DNA of 64,000 nucleotides from Medicago truncatula (lineage: Eukaryota > Streptophyta > Magnoliopsida > Fabales > Fabaceae). The notes beneath the pieces were generated by a model. The model saw only the letters and a program-made list of their open reading frames with translations. It had not been told where the DNA came from and searched no databases. The translations under genes and the position numbers were made by a program. The stretch lies in NCBI RefSeq assembly GCF_003473485.1, contig NC_053047.1, positions 8,571,001 through 8,635,000 on the forward strand, read 5' to 3'. The stretch's first letter is position 1; every line of letters starts with the position of its first letter. Shown piece by piece: positions 11,184-24,047 of this stretch.

Positions 11184-13250
11184 TATTGGAAAGATAAATT
11201 TTAAACTTTACCCTAGTGCTCTTAAATGGGATGTGAAAAACAAATTAGCAAGTGTATTAAATCGTCATCAAGTAGTAAAATTTATAAGTTTGTATTCATA
11301 TGTGAAAGTTCAACTTAACTACTACGATAATGGCTAAGCTATGTAAAGATCGGGGGTTGCAATTGGCAACAAATTGATTATCTGAACTTAAGAAAATAAG
11401 TAAAAACGACCAAGTCATATTGGATTTTCTTATTTAAATTATTTGATAACTAGATACTATGAATACAGTTGACTAGATAGCCTGATTTTACGATACTTGA
11501 ACAAAATAGTTAGGTCAGTGTCTTGGTCACTAACACTCTCTACGAGTCAAACACTCTTTATGTCTTACTTTAGTCCATAACCATTGGAGGTTTGAATGAA
11601 CGCTAAATTTTGTCACAAAAGATTAATAGAATATTTCTAAAACTAATAGAGATTTGAACGGTTAATTTAGGTCAAGCCCCAAAGCTAGATTAGTAGTCAT
11701 TAAGACATATATCAATTCATAAACATTCCTAAATGTATAAAAAAAGTATTAAGAATAAATTTATCCTAAATAAAATTAAAGCAATCAAATGTATGCAAAG
11801 GATATTAAAAGCTACATGATTAAATAATTACATATAAACTTCTCCTTCATGACCTAACCTAGAAAATTAGCAATTAATACTTTCTAAATATAAGTAAATA
11901 ATAACCGGTTGATGATTCTTTGACTCCCGAATGACTTTGTTTTTTGCTCCTAATTTTCAAAATCACATTTCTACCTTGGTCTGATCGTCGGATTATCCTT
12001 TTCTGTTAACCTAGTGCTTCTATATTTATAGACGCGCATTTCCCAACCTTTTGGAACAATCAATATTGTGCGACACGCGTTGGCACTTCTCGGCACGAGT
12101 TGTGGCGAGACGGTTCACTTCTTAACTTCCTTCGAATTTTGTTACACGCAACATGCGCATCACGAGTTTGGTCGCGGATGGTCATGCATTTTTTTTGTCA
12201 CTCCTTGTCTTTTAACTTTTGTCCTGGAAAGATAAATTTTAAACTTTACCCTAGTGCTCTTAAATGGGATGTGATGAACAAATTAGCAAGTGTATTAAAT
12301 CGTCGTCAAGTAGTAAAATTTGTAAGTTCGTATTCATATGTGAAAGTTCAACTTAACTACTATGATAATGGTTAAGATATGTAAAGATTGAGGGGTTGCA
12401 CTTGGTTATGGATCGATTATCTAAACTTCATAAAATAAGTAAAAACGACTAGGTCATATCGGATTTCTTTCTCTATATTATTTGGTAACTAGATAAATAT
12501 GAACACAATTGACTAGATAGCCTGATTTTACGATATTTGAGAAAAATAGTTAGGTCAGTGTCTTGGTCACGAACACTCTCTGCTAATTACAACACTTTTA
12601 TGTCTTACTTGAGTCTATAACCATTGCAGGTTTGAATGAACACCAAATTTTGTCACAAAGCATTAATAGAATATATATTTCTAAAGTTGTTAAAGATTGA
12701 ACAGTTAAATTAGGTCAAACCCCAAAGCTATGGTTAGTAGTTATTGAGACATATATCAATTCATAAACATTTCTAAATGTATAAAAAGCATTAAGAATAA
12801 ATTCAACCGAACAAAAATTAAAGCAATCAATTGTATTCAAAGGATATTAGCAGCTACATGATTAAATAATTACATAGAAATTTCTCCTTCATGACCTAAC
12901 CTAGAAAATTAGCTATTAACACTTTCTAAACATATAAGTAAAGGATAATCGGTTGATGATTCTTTGGCTCCTTAATGACTTCGTTTGCTCCTAATCTTTC
13001 AAAATCGCATTTCTACCTTTGTCTGGTCGTCTGATTATCCTTTTCTGCTAACCTAGGGCTTCTATATTTATAGACGTGCGTTTCCCAACCTTTTGAAACT
13101 GTCATTGTGTGACGCGCATTGGCACTGCTCGACACGAGTTATGGCGAGACGGTTCACTTCTTAATTTCCTTCGAATTTGTAACACAGCTTGCACATCGCA
13201 AGTTTGGCCGCGGATGGTCATGTATTTTTCTTCACTCCTTGTCTCATTTC
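11184..13250 (+). repeat. Tandem direct repeat, two units of about 1.03 kb
   Basis: Unit 1 (about 11184-12224) and unit 2 (about 12225-13250) align over their whole length. Both begin GGAAAGATAAATTTTAAACT, share GATAGCCTGATTTTACGATA in the middle, carry a promoter-like TTCTATATTTATAGACG, and end with the GC-richer stretch GGCGAGACGGTTCACTTCTT. The internal TATA-like site and the GC-rich tail suggest LTR origin, but no terminal TG/CA pair or primer-binding site was established. Open frames inside it (12100-12375, 13109-13384) have no domain. It separates lipases A and B. Confidence 0.7.
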
Positions 13251-13589
13251 CTCTCACTAAAACGTTTGTTTCTTTTAAAAATTTGACATACAAAACTATA
13301 AAATATATATACATATATATATATATATATGAAAAAATGTTGAAACCGTTGAGTAGATATTTGTTGTCATCCATGCATTGCTAAAAATAGGAAACTCTTG
13401 ATGATATATACAAACTGATCAATTTCTTAATGTAGCAAAATTCTAAAATTAAAACAAATTAAAAAAATTACAAACCTTTGATTTTTTAGTTAACTAACTA
13501 AGCAAATTAATTAAAGATAGACAAGAAAAACATTCAATTAAGTTTTCTGTTCTTTGTCAAATTTCAACTTTTTCAGTTTTACCTCCACC

Positions 13590-13598
13590 TATATAAAG
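13590..13598 (+). promoter_or_regulatory. TATA box of lipase B
   Basis: TATATAAAG lies about 68 bases upstream of the ATG. The surrounding 200 bases match the region upstream of lipase A (about 6110-6350), including TCAATTAAGTTTTCT and AAATTTCAACTTTTT. Confidence 0.6.
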
Positions 13599-13657
13599 AG
13601 AATGTCCCTCCCCGTCAATCTCATATCTTCCATTTTGATTAATAATACCAAAAATAT

Positions 13658-16600
13658 ATGATTTTTCTGGGCTTGATGAACATTGTTGCTTTGACCCTTT
13701 GTATCATAGTTTTAGCAACTTGTAATCATCAAGCCCATGCTTCGAGTCATGTTTTTTTGGGTAAGAAAAACGATAAATCTTCGGTAGAAGGTTTATGTGC
13801 TTCTGCGGTCACTATCCATGGCTACAAATGTGAAGAACATGAAGTAAGAATTATATATATGTGCAACAAAATAACCAGGAAAATTTTTATAAATATATTA
13901 GAACAAATTGAATTATCAACAACAGAATATTAAAATTTTATTGTCATTAATTTTCTTTTCTTCAAAGGTTTTAGTCCTCTAAAAAGAAATTAAAAGGTTT
14001 TAGTTTTTGTTGCTGATAATATTTTTGTACACAATCAAGTATTTCATTTATGCATTAATATGCAATATTTTCAGGTTATAACCAAAGATGGATACATTCT
14101 TAGCATTCAAAGGATTCCAGAAGGTCGATCTGAGGTTAAGAGCAATGTGACTAAGAAGAAGGAGCCAGTGATAGTACAACATGGAGTTGCAGTGGTAAGT
14201 TACAACAATCCATCAATTATATACATATATATATAGATATATATATATATATATATTAGTATTTACATTTTCCAAAAATAAAAATCAAGTTTTGCATCAA
14301 TAGTATTTTTGCTTACAAGAAAAACTTGAAGAAGAGAAGATCCACCACCCTTTAATATCCTTTACGTTTCATTGAATGAAACTTACTTACTAAACTCGAT
14401 TGTTATTAATTAGAATGGTTAAATACATTCATTAGAAATAACTGTAAGCTTCTTAAATTTGAGAGTTTCTCAATTCTACTCTATAGCAACATTTTAAAAA
14501 AAAAAAAATTGGGAATGCCGAACTCTAACTTACTAGGTCCCTTCTCCTAAGAACCGAAGAGTTAACAAAAAAAATTGGGAAATGGGTTATATAGTCATAC
14601 TATATAACCAATTTTTATAAATTTAACTTTAATTTAATATATATGTCGTTCAAATTAATAAAAGAGCATAAAAAACTTGTATATTTTATTTCATAATTTA
14701 CGTTTTTTAGTTTTCTTTTCAATTTAAAAAATCATACTATCACAATTTATAACATGTATCATTTACAATGTATAAGATCAATTATGTTATATTATTGATG
14801 CAAATTAAGGAATATGATTATATATTGGTACTATGGTTGCATAAGGAATATGATTATATATTGGTACTATGTTATGGTTGCATATTTTGAGTCTTTGTTG
14901 TGTGCAGGATGGAGCAACATGGTTTTTGAACAGTCCAAAGCAAAACCTGCCTATGATTCTTGCTGATAATGGCTTTGATGTATGGATTCCTAACACCAGA
15001 GGAACCAAATTTAGCCGCAAACATACTTCCCTAGACTCCTCTAGCAAGGTTTCTTTTTCTATACCTCAAAAAAAATATGTTTAATTTGAGTATATAATCA
15101 AATTTGTCTAGTTATATACATTAAAGTTCTTGCATAGGGTTTTATATACTCATCAAATTAGTTCTCATGTGGAGTATTTAGAGAAACTTAAGTACAAAAT
15201 GTCACTCAAAAACATTTTTAGTTTAACTTATATTATTAATAGACTATTACAAAATGTTACGGTTTTAATGATTGGTTTGATTATTTACTCTTGTAATTTC
15301 AGTGAGTACAATATTAGAAACTAAGGTTTAGTCTATTTTTGTGATGCCTTGAGAATGTTCTCAAGAGGGGTATTTATAGCCTTTCGTGGACTTGTAATTC
15401 GGAGACTTAAGCCCCAATCAGCTTAGGTCCTAAGCCACTCTAGAGCATTCTAGATGTTTTTAGAAGCTTGTTAAGGCGGCACTCTTAAGGGACACACCTA
15501 GGGCTTCATGAGCCCTTCGGGAGGGCGCCTGAGCTCTTAAAGATAAATTGACGGTCCAACTCTACTAATTTTTTTCTAAATAAGGTCTTGATTTATTTTA
15601 ACAAACTAAAATAACATTTTTTAATGTAAACATTGGCAGAAATATTGGGAATGGTCTTGGGATGAATTGGTTACTTATGAAACGCCTGCTATTTTTGATT
15701 TTGTCTCCAAGCAAACAGGAGGACAGAAGATACATTATGTTGGCCATTCTATGGTAATGTATCGCATAAATAAATATATTAACATTTATAATATATAATC
15801 CATATATTCAACAATTTTATAATACTAAAAATTAAGACTATGTTTGGCAGGGGACTTTGACAGCTTTGGCATCCTTGGCAGAGGGTAAATGGGTAAATCA
15901 GGTTAAATCGGTAGCATTGCTGAGTCCTATTGCATATTTAAGCCAAATGAGAACTATACTTGGACAAGTTGCTGCAAGATCCTTACTATCTGAGGTATAT
16001 AACCTAATAAATAACACTAACTCTTCTTATTCTTGGACTTGGATTCCTTGCGGTCGTAATTTATTACCGTTGTTGTAGTCAGACTATCTTAGTCGTTAGA
16101 TAGAGATCAGACATAGTGACTTTTTTAAATTGAAATTTTGAAATTTCAACTATTTGGTCTTGATCAACGAATGAGATTATTGAGTGTAGGGAATCCATCA
16201 TAGCCATTGGATAATGATCAGATGGCTTACATCGTGACTTTAGCAAATCATAAAACTCAAGATTTCATCCTTTTGATCTTGACCAATGACTGAGATAATT
16301 GTTGGATAAAGATCGAACGGCTCATATAATGACTTAAGCGAAACTAAAACTCTAAATTTAACCATTTATTTTGATAAACGATTGAGATTACTAACTTGCA
16401 ACGAATCTATTTCTGTTATTATAAAATTATTATAAAATCTTATTCGTTTTAATTCTTTTGTTTTGCCAAATAGGGCTATACTCTTTTGGGAATTTCTGAA
16501 TTTGATGTCAAAGCGTAAGAACATATAACTTACAATTTTATTAATTCCTCATATTTTAAATCCATTAGTATATTATACATAATGATCTTCAACAACTATT

Positions 16601-17620
16601 TTGTTAGAACACCTATTGTTGACTTCATCAAGGGTATTTGTGCTCAACCTGGATTAAACTGCAATGACTTGTTTACTGCACTAACAGGTCTAAAAAAATT
16701 TCCCCTAGTCAAAATTTAAATTTCAATAGATCACATAGATAAAATTCTCTAAAATTTTGATTAAATATATAATTAATGTTTTTTTTTTGTTCAAATTGTC
16801 CTATTTTAGGTGAAAATTGTTGCTTAGACCCTTCAGCTTTTAATCAATTTGTGAAGGTTGAACCACAACCAACATCAGTAAGGAACATGTTTCATTTAGC
16901 CCAGAGTAAGATTTTCACATCTAGCCACTTAATATTCATATTTTATTTTTCTTGATCCTGGAAAGAGCATTTGATAATCTAAAGTTAGGTCGTGAAGTAA
17001 ATAAAGACAGAAAAATATTATTTTTGTACTTGCAGTGAGTGAAATCTAGAAAACTAGGGTTTAGTCTTAGGCCCTAAGTCACGCCTTTTATGTTACAGCG
17101 CGTTCTAGATGCTTCTAGAAGCTTTTAAAGGCAGCGATGAGGGATGGTGCGCCCTAGGGTTAATTGGCTTTTCGAGAGTGTTGAGCCCTTAATATAATAT
17201 TGGCAATCCAGATTCATTTAGGGCTCGAAGTCAGATATATTGATTCATTCTGATTTAATATTTAATCCTAAACTTATGCTATAAATTTATGCAGATGTTC
17301 GAAACGGTGTCTTAACGAAATTTGACTTTATGTTGCCACACTTAAACTTCTGGCATTATCGTCGACTAACACCTCCAATCTACAACCTCTCAAACATTCC
17401 TAAAAATGTTCCAATTTTCATGAGCTATGGCGGTAGTGACGCGCTTTCCGATGTTGCTGATGTTAAGAGATTACTTAATGAACACTTTCAGAACCATGAT
17501 GCAAACAAGCTTAGTGTTCAATTCATTGAAAACTATGCTCATGCTGACTACATGTTTGGTGTGAATGCCAATGACTTGGTGTACAATAATGTTACATCGT
17601 TTTTTAAACGTAAATGGTGA
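13658..17620 (+). CDS. Secreted alpha/beta-hydrolase lipase, MPL1 / triacylglycerol lipase 2-like (copy B)
   Basis: Nine exons: 13658-13843, 14075-14194, 14908-15048, 15640-15753, 15851-15994, 16474-16514, 16608-16687, 16810-16905, 17295-17620. Exon lengths equal those of A except exon 7 (80 instead of 104). The joined frame is open for 415 residues with a signal peptide at the start. The nucleophile elbow is GHSMG (Ser186), differing from GHSLG of the other three copies. Asp356 in GGSD (GGRD elsewhere) and His390 in YAHADY complete the triad. Introns 3 and 8 hold related GC-richer insertions absent from the other copies. Function is inferred from family: extracellular or vacuolar lipid esterase with unknown substrate. 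No inactivating change is visible. Confidence 0.92.
15310..15560 (+). repeat. Inserted GC-richer repeat in intron 3 of lipase B
   Basis: This stretch differs in base composition from the flanking intron and contains GCATTCTAGATGTTTTTAGA and CCCTTCGGGAGGGCGCC. A related copy lies in intron 8 at about 17040-17200. Neither is present at the matching place in lipases A, C and D. It may be an LTR fragment. Confidence 0.5.
17040..17200 (+). repeat. Inserted repeat in intron 8 of lipase B
   Basis: Shares AAACTA(A)GGTTTAGTCT, CCTAAG(C)CAC and TTCTAGATG(C)TT(C)TAGAAGCTT with the repeat at 15310-15560. The two copies are imperfect and different in length. Confidence 0.5.
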
Positions 17621-17759
17621 TACTTGAATAATTAGGGTGCTTAAGTCACCCATTTACCCTAATTGCATTTTAGAAAGTGTTTCTGAATTATAGGAAATAT
17701 AAGAAAGTAGCTTGCTATCACTGAGCCCAATGTATATTAATAGTCCAATGACGAAGTTA

Positions 17760-17960
17760 ATAGCTTTTAGTTTTTATTTTGTTAAACCTCCGATTTTTAG
17801 GAAAAAAGAACTTTAATAATTTGGAGTTCGATCAGGGGGTAATCAAAGTCTAATCAAGAATTGTTTCAACCAATAATCGAACTTAAAATCTCCTAAAAAA
17901 TTAGTCATTTAGTGAATTTCATTAACCACTTGAGCCTTGGTATTACAAATGAAGCATGCA
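17760..17960 (-). mobile_element. SINE-like repeat downstream of lipase B
   Basis: Read on the minus strand it starts AAGGCTCAAGTGGTTAATGA and includes TTCGATTATTGGTTGAAACA, a pattern of decayed tRNA-like repeats. Related copies lie at about 23540-23720, 24625-24805 and 30745-30930, that is, after the stop codons of C and D and in the second duplication copy. Confidence 0.45.
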
Positions 17961-18259
17961 AATTTTAGGTGGTAAAAAAAATTGATAAACAAAATTATTA
18001 GGTGCTTTTAGTAATAAAAGTGACCAGCAGAATCTATTAATTTGGCTTAACTATCTTATAATATAAAACTTGTGGATCAAAATTGGTAAAAGAATTGCCC
18101 ACTTCTTTCTGCTGGCCAAACAATATTGAGGAAGAAAAAATTTCAGCATTGATAATTAATTAACGCATAATCTGATTTTCATCCCAAAAGAATATCAATG
18201 GCTGATTAGTAAGCAGATTTTGGCGGTCCTTCTCATATTGCAAAATATGTTTGGCATTT

Positions 18260-18400
18260 TTTTTCAATTAATCTAGTGATCAGAAATTCGCCACTAAATA
18301 AAGCGGGTCTGAAGTTCGAACCCCCCTCTACCTATATTATGTAATATTGAATTAACGTTAATTTAATTATGTGTTCCTTCAACCAGCGCTTATGAAATGA
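18260..18400 (+). mobile_element. SINE-like repeat upstream of lipase C
   Basis: TCTAGTGATCAGAAATTCGCC is followed by a B-box-like GAAGTTCGAACCCCCCTC and a T-rich start. The duplicate is at about 25122-25260. Confidence 0.45.
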
Positions 18401-18815
18401 AAACTTAAGTCTTCTTCAATAAAAAAAAATTAAAACTTAAGAAAAGGTTTGTGTGTGGGTTATGTCTGAGATAAGGTTCAATACTATAAGTAACTCTTGT
18501 GAAATCATAATAGTATCTGATATACAAAGGTCAAAGTTGTAGGCGACATCTTTGTTTATTAGCAACCTTATTGAAACGTTTTGACGTTATTATTGAAACC
18601 ATTTTTTAAATTCTACTGTGGTATTGTTGGAACATTGATGTGAAGTTGGAAGGGATTGAAAGATTAAACATCAAGTTATTAGACTTTGAACTAGTGTGAT
18701 GTGAATTAAAAAAATAGAGAGTGAGGGTCTCACATAAAATAAAACACACATCAATAGTGTTTAAATTAATATTGCGGTATTTAATTTCAAATACTTGATA
18801 ATGATAAAAATAATA

Positions 18816-19075
18816 CTCCCTCCGTGTATCAAATACAAGTTGTAATTTTACGATGCGCACTATTCACATAGCTTACTTTGACCATATTTTTTTAACTAAT
18901 ATATAAATACAAATGTTAGCATGTAAGATATTTTTTGATTTGTCTCGATAAATATTTTCAAAATATCACATTTTATAATTATTTATTATATATAATTAAA
19001 GATATTGATGGTCAAATTTGTATATTGGCATGCGTAGAGTAGTTAACTGCGACATGCATCTTGAAACGGAGAGAG
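18816..19075. mobile_element. Stowaway-type MITE upstream of lipase C
   Basis: Termini CTCCCTCCGTGTATC and GAAACGGAGAGAG form the standard plant Stowaway inverted repeat and are flanked by TA on both sides. The element is 260 bp, non-coding and AT-rich. An identically placed copy lies upstream of lipase D, so it predates the duplication. Confidence 0.85.
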
Positions 19076-19741
19076 TAACAATTTTTATTTTTATTCTTGA
19101 ATTCCCATAAATTTAGATTATATTTTTTATAAGAATTCAACTTAATTTTCTATATTTCATTTAAGAGAAAACTTAGATGCAGTACCACATGTGTTGTTGG
19201 TGCAGTTCTCTTATTAAAACTTGACACGTGTATATTTTTAAATAGAAAAAACTTGTTTAATTTTTTGTTTCAGATGCCGATTAAACTGCACCACTGGTTT
19301 TTGTATATTCGGGCGATCCATTATTTTTGACAGGATTGTACTCGATTTATTTATCACTCCAAATATTGATTGCTTCTCATCAATTTCAGGTAGATTCCAC
19401 CGTGATTTATAAAGGCTATGGTGCTTGTGTTTAAAGATAACGAGTAGTATCTTGTTGATTAGTTTTTTTTCCTTTCATTTATGCATATCCAATAAGTTTG
19501 TTACTCCACTTTATTAGGTTTGTTTCGTTTTGATCTTATCCATAAATATTGTTGAATTGATTATCGATTAAGTTTCATTTTGATCTTATCCGTTAGAGTA
19601 ACCGACTCCACTATTTTAGTTAAACTGGTTACAAAATCTCCTATAACTAGATGACTCCTCTCTCAGTTAAAAAATTACACCAAAAATTCTATTGAATTGT
19701 CGAAAAATCTTTCTCCCTATTTGATAAAAAATACCAAAAGT

Positions 19742-22700
19742 ATGGCTTCGCTCGGCTCAATGAACATTGTTACTTTGACCTTTTGTGTCATAATTTTAAC
19801 AACTTGTAATCATCAAGCCCATGCTTCGAGTCGTGTTTTTCTTAATAAGAAAAACGATAAATCTCCGATACAAGGTTTATGCGCTTCTTCGGTCACTATC
19901 CATGGCTTCAAATGTGAAGAACACGAAGTAAGAATTATGGTTACACAAAATTTTCGTTTTACACAAAAATACATGAATCAAATTGTTACCTTTAATTTAT
20001 GATTTATGCATTAATATGTAATATTTTCAGGTTATAACCAAAGATGGATACATTCTTAGCATTCAAAGGATTCCAGAAGGTCGATCTGAGGCTAAGAGCA
20101 ATGTGACTAAGAAGAAGGAACCAGTGATAGTACAACATGGAGTTTTTGTGGTAAGTTAAAAACAATTCATCGATTATATATCTTGTTTTAGTTAGTATTT
20201 ACATTATCCAAAAAATAAAAATCAAAGTTTTGTATCAATAGTATTTTTGCTTATAAAAAAAAAACTTGAAGAAGAAAAGATCCACTATCCTTTAATATCC
20301 TTTTCGTTTCATTGACTTTCTAAACTTGATTGTTGTTATTAATTAGAAGGGTTAAATATATTCATTAGACTAGACCAAAAAAATAATATATTCATTAACT
20401 ATAAATTCTTAAATTTAAGAGTTTCTCAATTTTACTCTATAACAACGTTAAAAAAAAAAAAAAAAATGGGGATAACGAACTCCGAATTACTAGGTTCCTT
20501 CTCTAAAATCGGAGGGTTAACAAAAAGAATGGGAAATGGATTATAGCAACATCATAACAATAACTTGATTTAATTTTATATATTCTTGTTTAAATTTATT
20601 TGATTGTAGACTCTTGATTTTTTTTTTAAGTAGTCTAGTTGCTAAAAATATTTTTTTAAGGTGAATAAGTGAGGTTTATTTAAAAATGAATTTTAAAAGT
20701 GGGGTGTGTAGAGTTCGAACCTCAACCCCCTACAAAGGGAAAGCACACATAGGAAAAAACAACGAAATATACTAACAGCAAGTTCTTACATTGATATTGT
20801 TTAAGTATGAGTTTTTAATTTATATTTTAGTATAATAGTATTATAAGAAAGAATAAAAAAATATTATAAACCAACGTAAAGATACTTTTCTAATTTTTAG
20901 TTCATATAAGCTTTTTTTTATTTATAAATTTAATTTTAATCTAATATGTCGTTCAAATTAATAAAAGACCATAAAAAACTTGTATATTTTATTTCATAAT
21001 TTATGTTTTTTAGTTTTCTGTTCAATTTAAAAATCTTATCATCAAATGAAGGAATATGATTATATATTTGCTACTATGATATTGTTGAATATTTTGAGTC
21101 TTTGTTGTGTGCAGGATGGAGCAACATGGTTTTTGAACAGTCCAAAGCAAAACCTTCCTATGATTCTTGCTAATAATGGCTTTGATGTATGGATTCCTAA
21201 TACAAGAGGAACCAAATTTAGTCGCAAACATACCTCCCTAGACCCCTCTAACAAGGTTTGTTTTTCTATTCCTTAACAAAAATATGATGTTTCATTTGAG
21301 TATATAATCAAATTTGTCTAGTTATATACATTAAAGTTCTTGCATGGGGTTTTTTATAGTCTTGAAATTAGTTCTCATGTGAAGTATTTAGAGAAACTTA
21401 AATCACATGTAGGTGTGTTTGATTTGCTAGAAAAATAAATTACAGAACATGAAAATTTCAGTTGTACAGTGTTTAATTTGTAAAACTGTTTCTGGGATGG
21501 GACAAAAATCTAAATTTTGTCACTCAATAAACCACAACACAACTTTTTGTCCTGCATAGAAGTTATTTAAAAATACAAAAATAGTTTTTTGTCCACTAAA
21601 AATCATATAAGACCGCAATTTATTCAATACCATAAAAGTTTATCTTGCGTTGTTCTGTTTTGTATTGTGTTGTTTTTTCTTGTGTTGTATTGTCTAGTAC
21701 ATACTGTTTAGCAAATCAAACACACATTTTTAATGATTGATTTGATTATTTACTCTAGTAATTTTTTTTCTAAATAAGGTCTTGATTTATTTTAACAAAC
21801 TGAAATAACATTTATCTATGTAAACATTGGCAGACATACTGGGATTGGTCTTGGGATGAATTGGTTACATATGAAATGCCTGCAATTTTTGATTTTATTT
21901 CCAAGCAAACAGGAGGACAGAAGATACATTATGTTGGCCATTCTTTGGTAATGTATCACATAAATAACATTTATAATATAATATCAATGTATTCAACAAT
22001 TTTATAATACTAAAATTTAAGACTATGTTTGGCAGGGGACTTTGACAGCTTTAGCATCCTTGGCAGAAGGTAAATGGGAAAATCAGGTTAAATCAGTAGC
22101 ATTGTTGAGTCCTGTTGCATATTTGAGCCAAATGAAATCTATACTTGGACAAATTGCTGCAAGATCCTTACTCTCTAAGGTATATAACCTAATCAATAGC
22201 ACTAATTATTCTCGGACTTTTTACGGTCTTAATTTCTTATAGTCGTTGCAGTTAGACTAACTTAACCGTTGGATAGAGATCAGACATCGTGACATTCACA
22301 AATAGAAATTTTGAAATTTCAACTAGTCGGACTTGACCAACGAATGAGAACCCTAAACCCTAAAACTCAAAATTTCATCCTTTTGATCTTGACCAACGAC
22401 TCAGATAATTGTTGGATAGAGATCGGCTCACATCATGACTTAAGCAAAACTAAAACTCAAAATTTAACCATTTAATCTTGATAAACAATTGAGATTACTG
22501 ACTTGCAATGAATCTATTTCCGTTATTATAAAATCTTATTCGTTTTAATTCTTTTGTTTTGCCAAACAGGGCTATACTCTTTTGAGAATTCCTGAATTTG
22601 ATGTCAATGTGTAAGAACATATAGCTTACAATTTTTTTATTTTTTTTATTATTATTATAATAAAAAATATATTAGTATATTATGCATAATTTAATGATCT

Positions 22701-23499
22701 TCAACAATTATTTTGTTAGACTACCTATTGTTGACTTCATCAAGGGTATTTGTGCTCATCCTGGAGTAAACTGCAATGAATTATTTACTGCACTAACAGG
22801 TCTAAATTTTTTCCCCTAGTCAAAACTTAAATTTTTATTGACACATTTTCACATAAATAAAATTTTGACTAAATATATAATTAATGTTTTTTTTTTCAAT
22901 TGTCCTATTTTAGGTGAAAATTGTTGCTTAGCCCCTTCAGCTTTTAATCAATTCATGGAGGTTGGACCACAATCAACATCAGCAAGGAACATGTTTCATT
23001 TAGCTCAAAGTAAGGTTTTCACGTTCAGTCATGATTTATTTTTCTTGATCCTTAAAAGAGCCTTTGATAATCTAAAAATCAGTCGTGAAGTAAATAAAGA
23101 CGGAAAAAATATTGTTCATTTAGGGCTCGAAGTCACGTATATTGATTCATTCTTATGCTATAAATTCATGCAGATGTTCAAAGTGGTGTCTTGACGAAAT
23201 TCGACTTTATGTCGCCACACTTAAACTTCTGGCATTATGGACGACCAACACCTCCAGTCTACAACCTCTCAAACATTCCTAAAAATGTACCAATTTTCAT
23301 GAGCTATGGCGGTCGCGACGCGCTTTCCGATGTTGCTGATGTTAAGAGATTACTTAATCAACACTTTCAGAATCATGAAGCAGACAAGCTTAGTGTTCAA
23401 TTCATTGATAACTATGCTCATGCTGACTACGCGTTTGGTGTGAATGCCAATGACTTGGTGTACAATAATGTTACATCATTTTTTAAACGTCAATGGTGA
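19742..23499 (+). CDS. Secreted alpha/beta-hydrolase lipase, MPL1 / triacylglycerol lipase 2-like (copy C)
   Basis: Nine exons: 19742-19927, 20031-20150, 21115-21255, 21834-21947, 22036-22179, 22570-22610, 22720-22799, 22914-23009, 23174-23499. The open frame is 415 residues. It has a signal peptide, GHSLG with Ser186, Asp356 in GGRD and His390 in YAHADY. An in-frame upstream ATG at 19697 would add 15 residues before the hydrophobic segment; the internal ATG aligns with the starts of A and B and is preferred. The promoter is unlike that of A and B: no TATA box in the same position, and the homologous upstream block is missing. It is nearly identical to copy D. Substrate unknown. Confidence 0.92.
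22255..22500 (+). repeat. Intron 5 minisatellite of lipase C with telomere-like patch
   Basis: Shortened form of the ~105-bp array shared by the four lipases. Relative to copy D, 74 bp are replaced by 11 bp of CCCTAAACCCT at 22351-22361, giving two tandem plant telomere units with the following A residues. Confidence 0.75.
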
Positions 23500-24047
23500 T
23501 ACTTGAATAATTAGGGTGCTTAAGACGAGGTTATAGCTTTTTTTTTTTTTTATGTTAATCCTTTAGTTCCTAGGGGAAAGGGATCTTAATAATTTGGAGT
23601 TTGATCGGAAGGTAAGTAAAGTATGATCAATAATTGTTTCAATCAGGAGTAGAACTCAGATTCTCTCGAACAATTCGTCATTTAATAAAACTCATTAACC
23701 ATTTAGCTCAATTGTTGTTCGCTATGTTTAAGTGTTTTGGTATTACACATCAAACATACAAATATTTCTTTTGGTATAAAAGCATACAAACTTAACTAAC
23801 AAATACTGAAATTCAATAACATAAAATGCATAAAAAAGAAATAACGTAAAAGGAATTGTTAATAGTTTTTTATAAAGAAAAGATGTCACACATACCAACA
23901 AAAATGTTCAGCCTAAAACATATTACAACCTAAAGCAAAGATTTTTTTTTTTTTATTTGTTTTCGACCTCACTCACTTTTAATCTTTACCCTGATGAATA
24001 TTGAAGAGGGGAAGAGGCTAAAATATATTCGACAGTTCATTAAAATA

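Noticed and set aside
22351-22364. True telomere or interstitial telomere array
   Set aside because: Only two units are present, inside a lipase intron; a repair patch explains it better.
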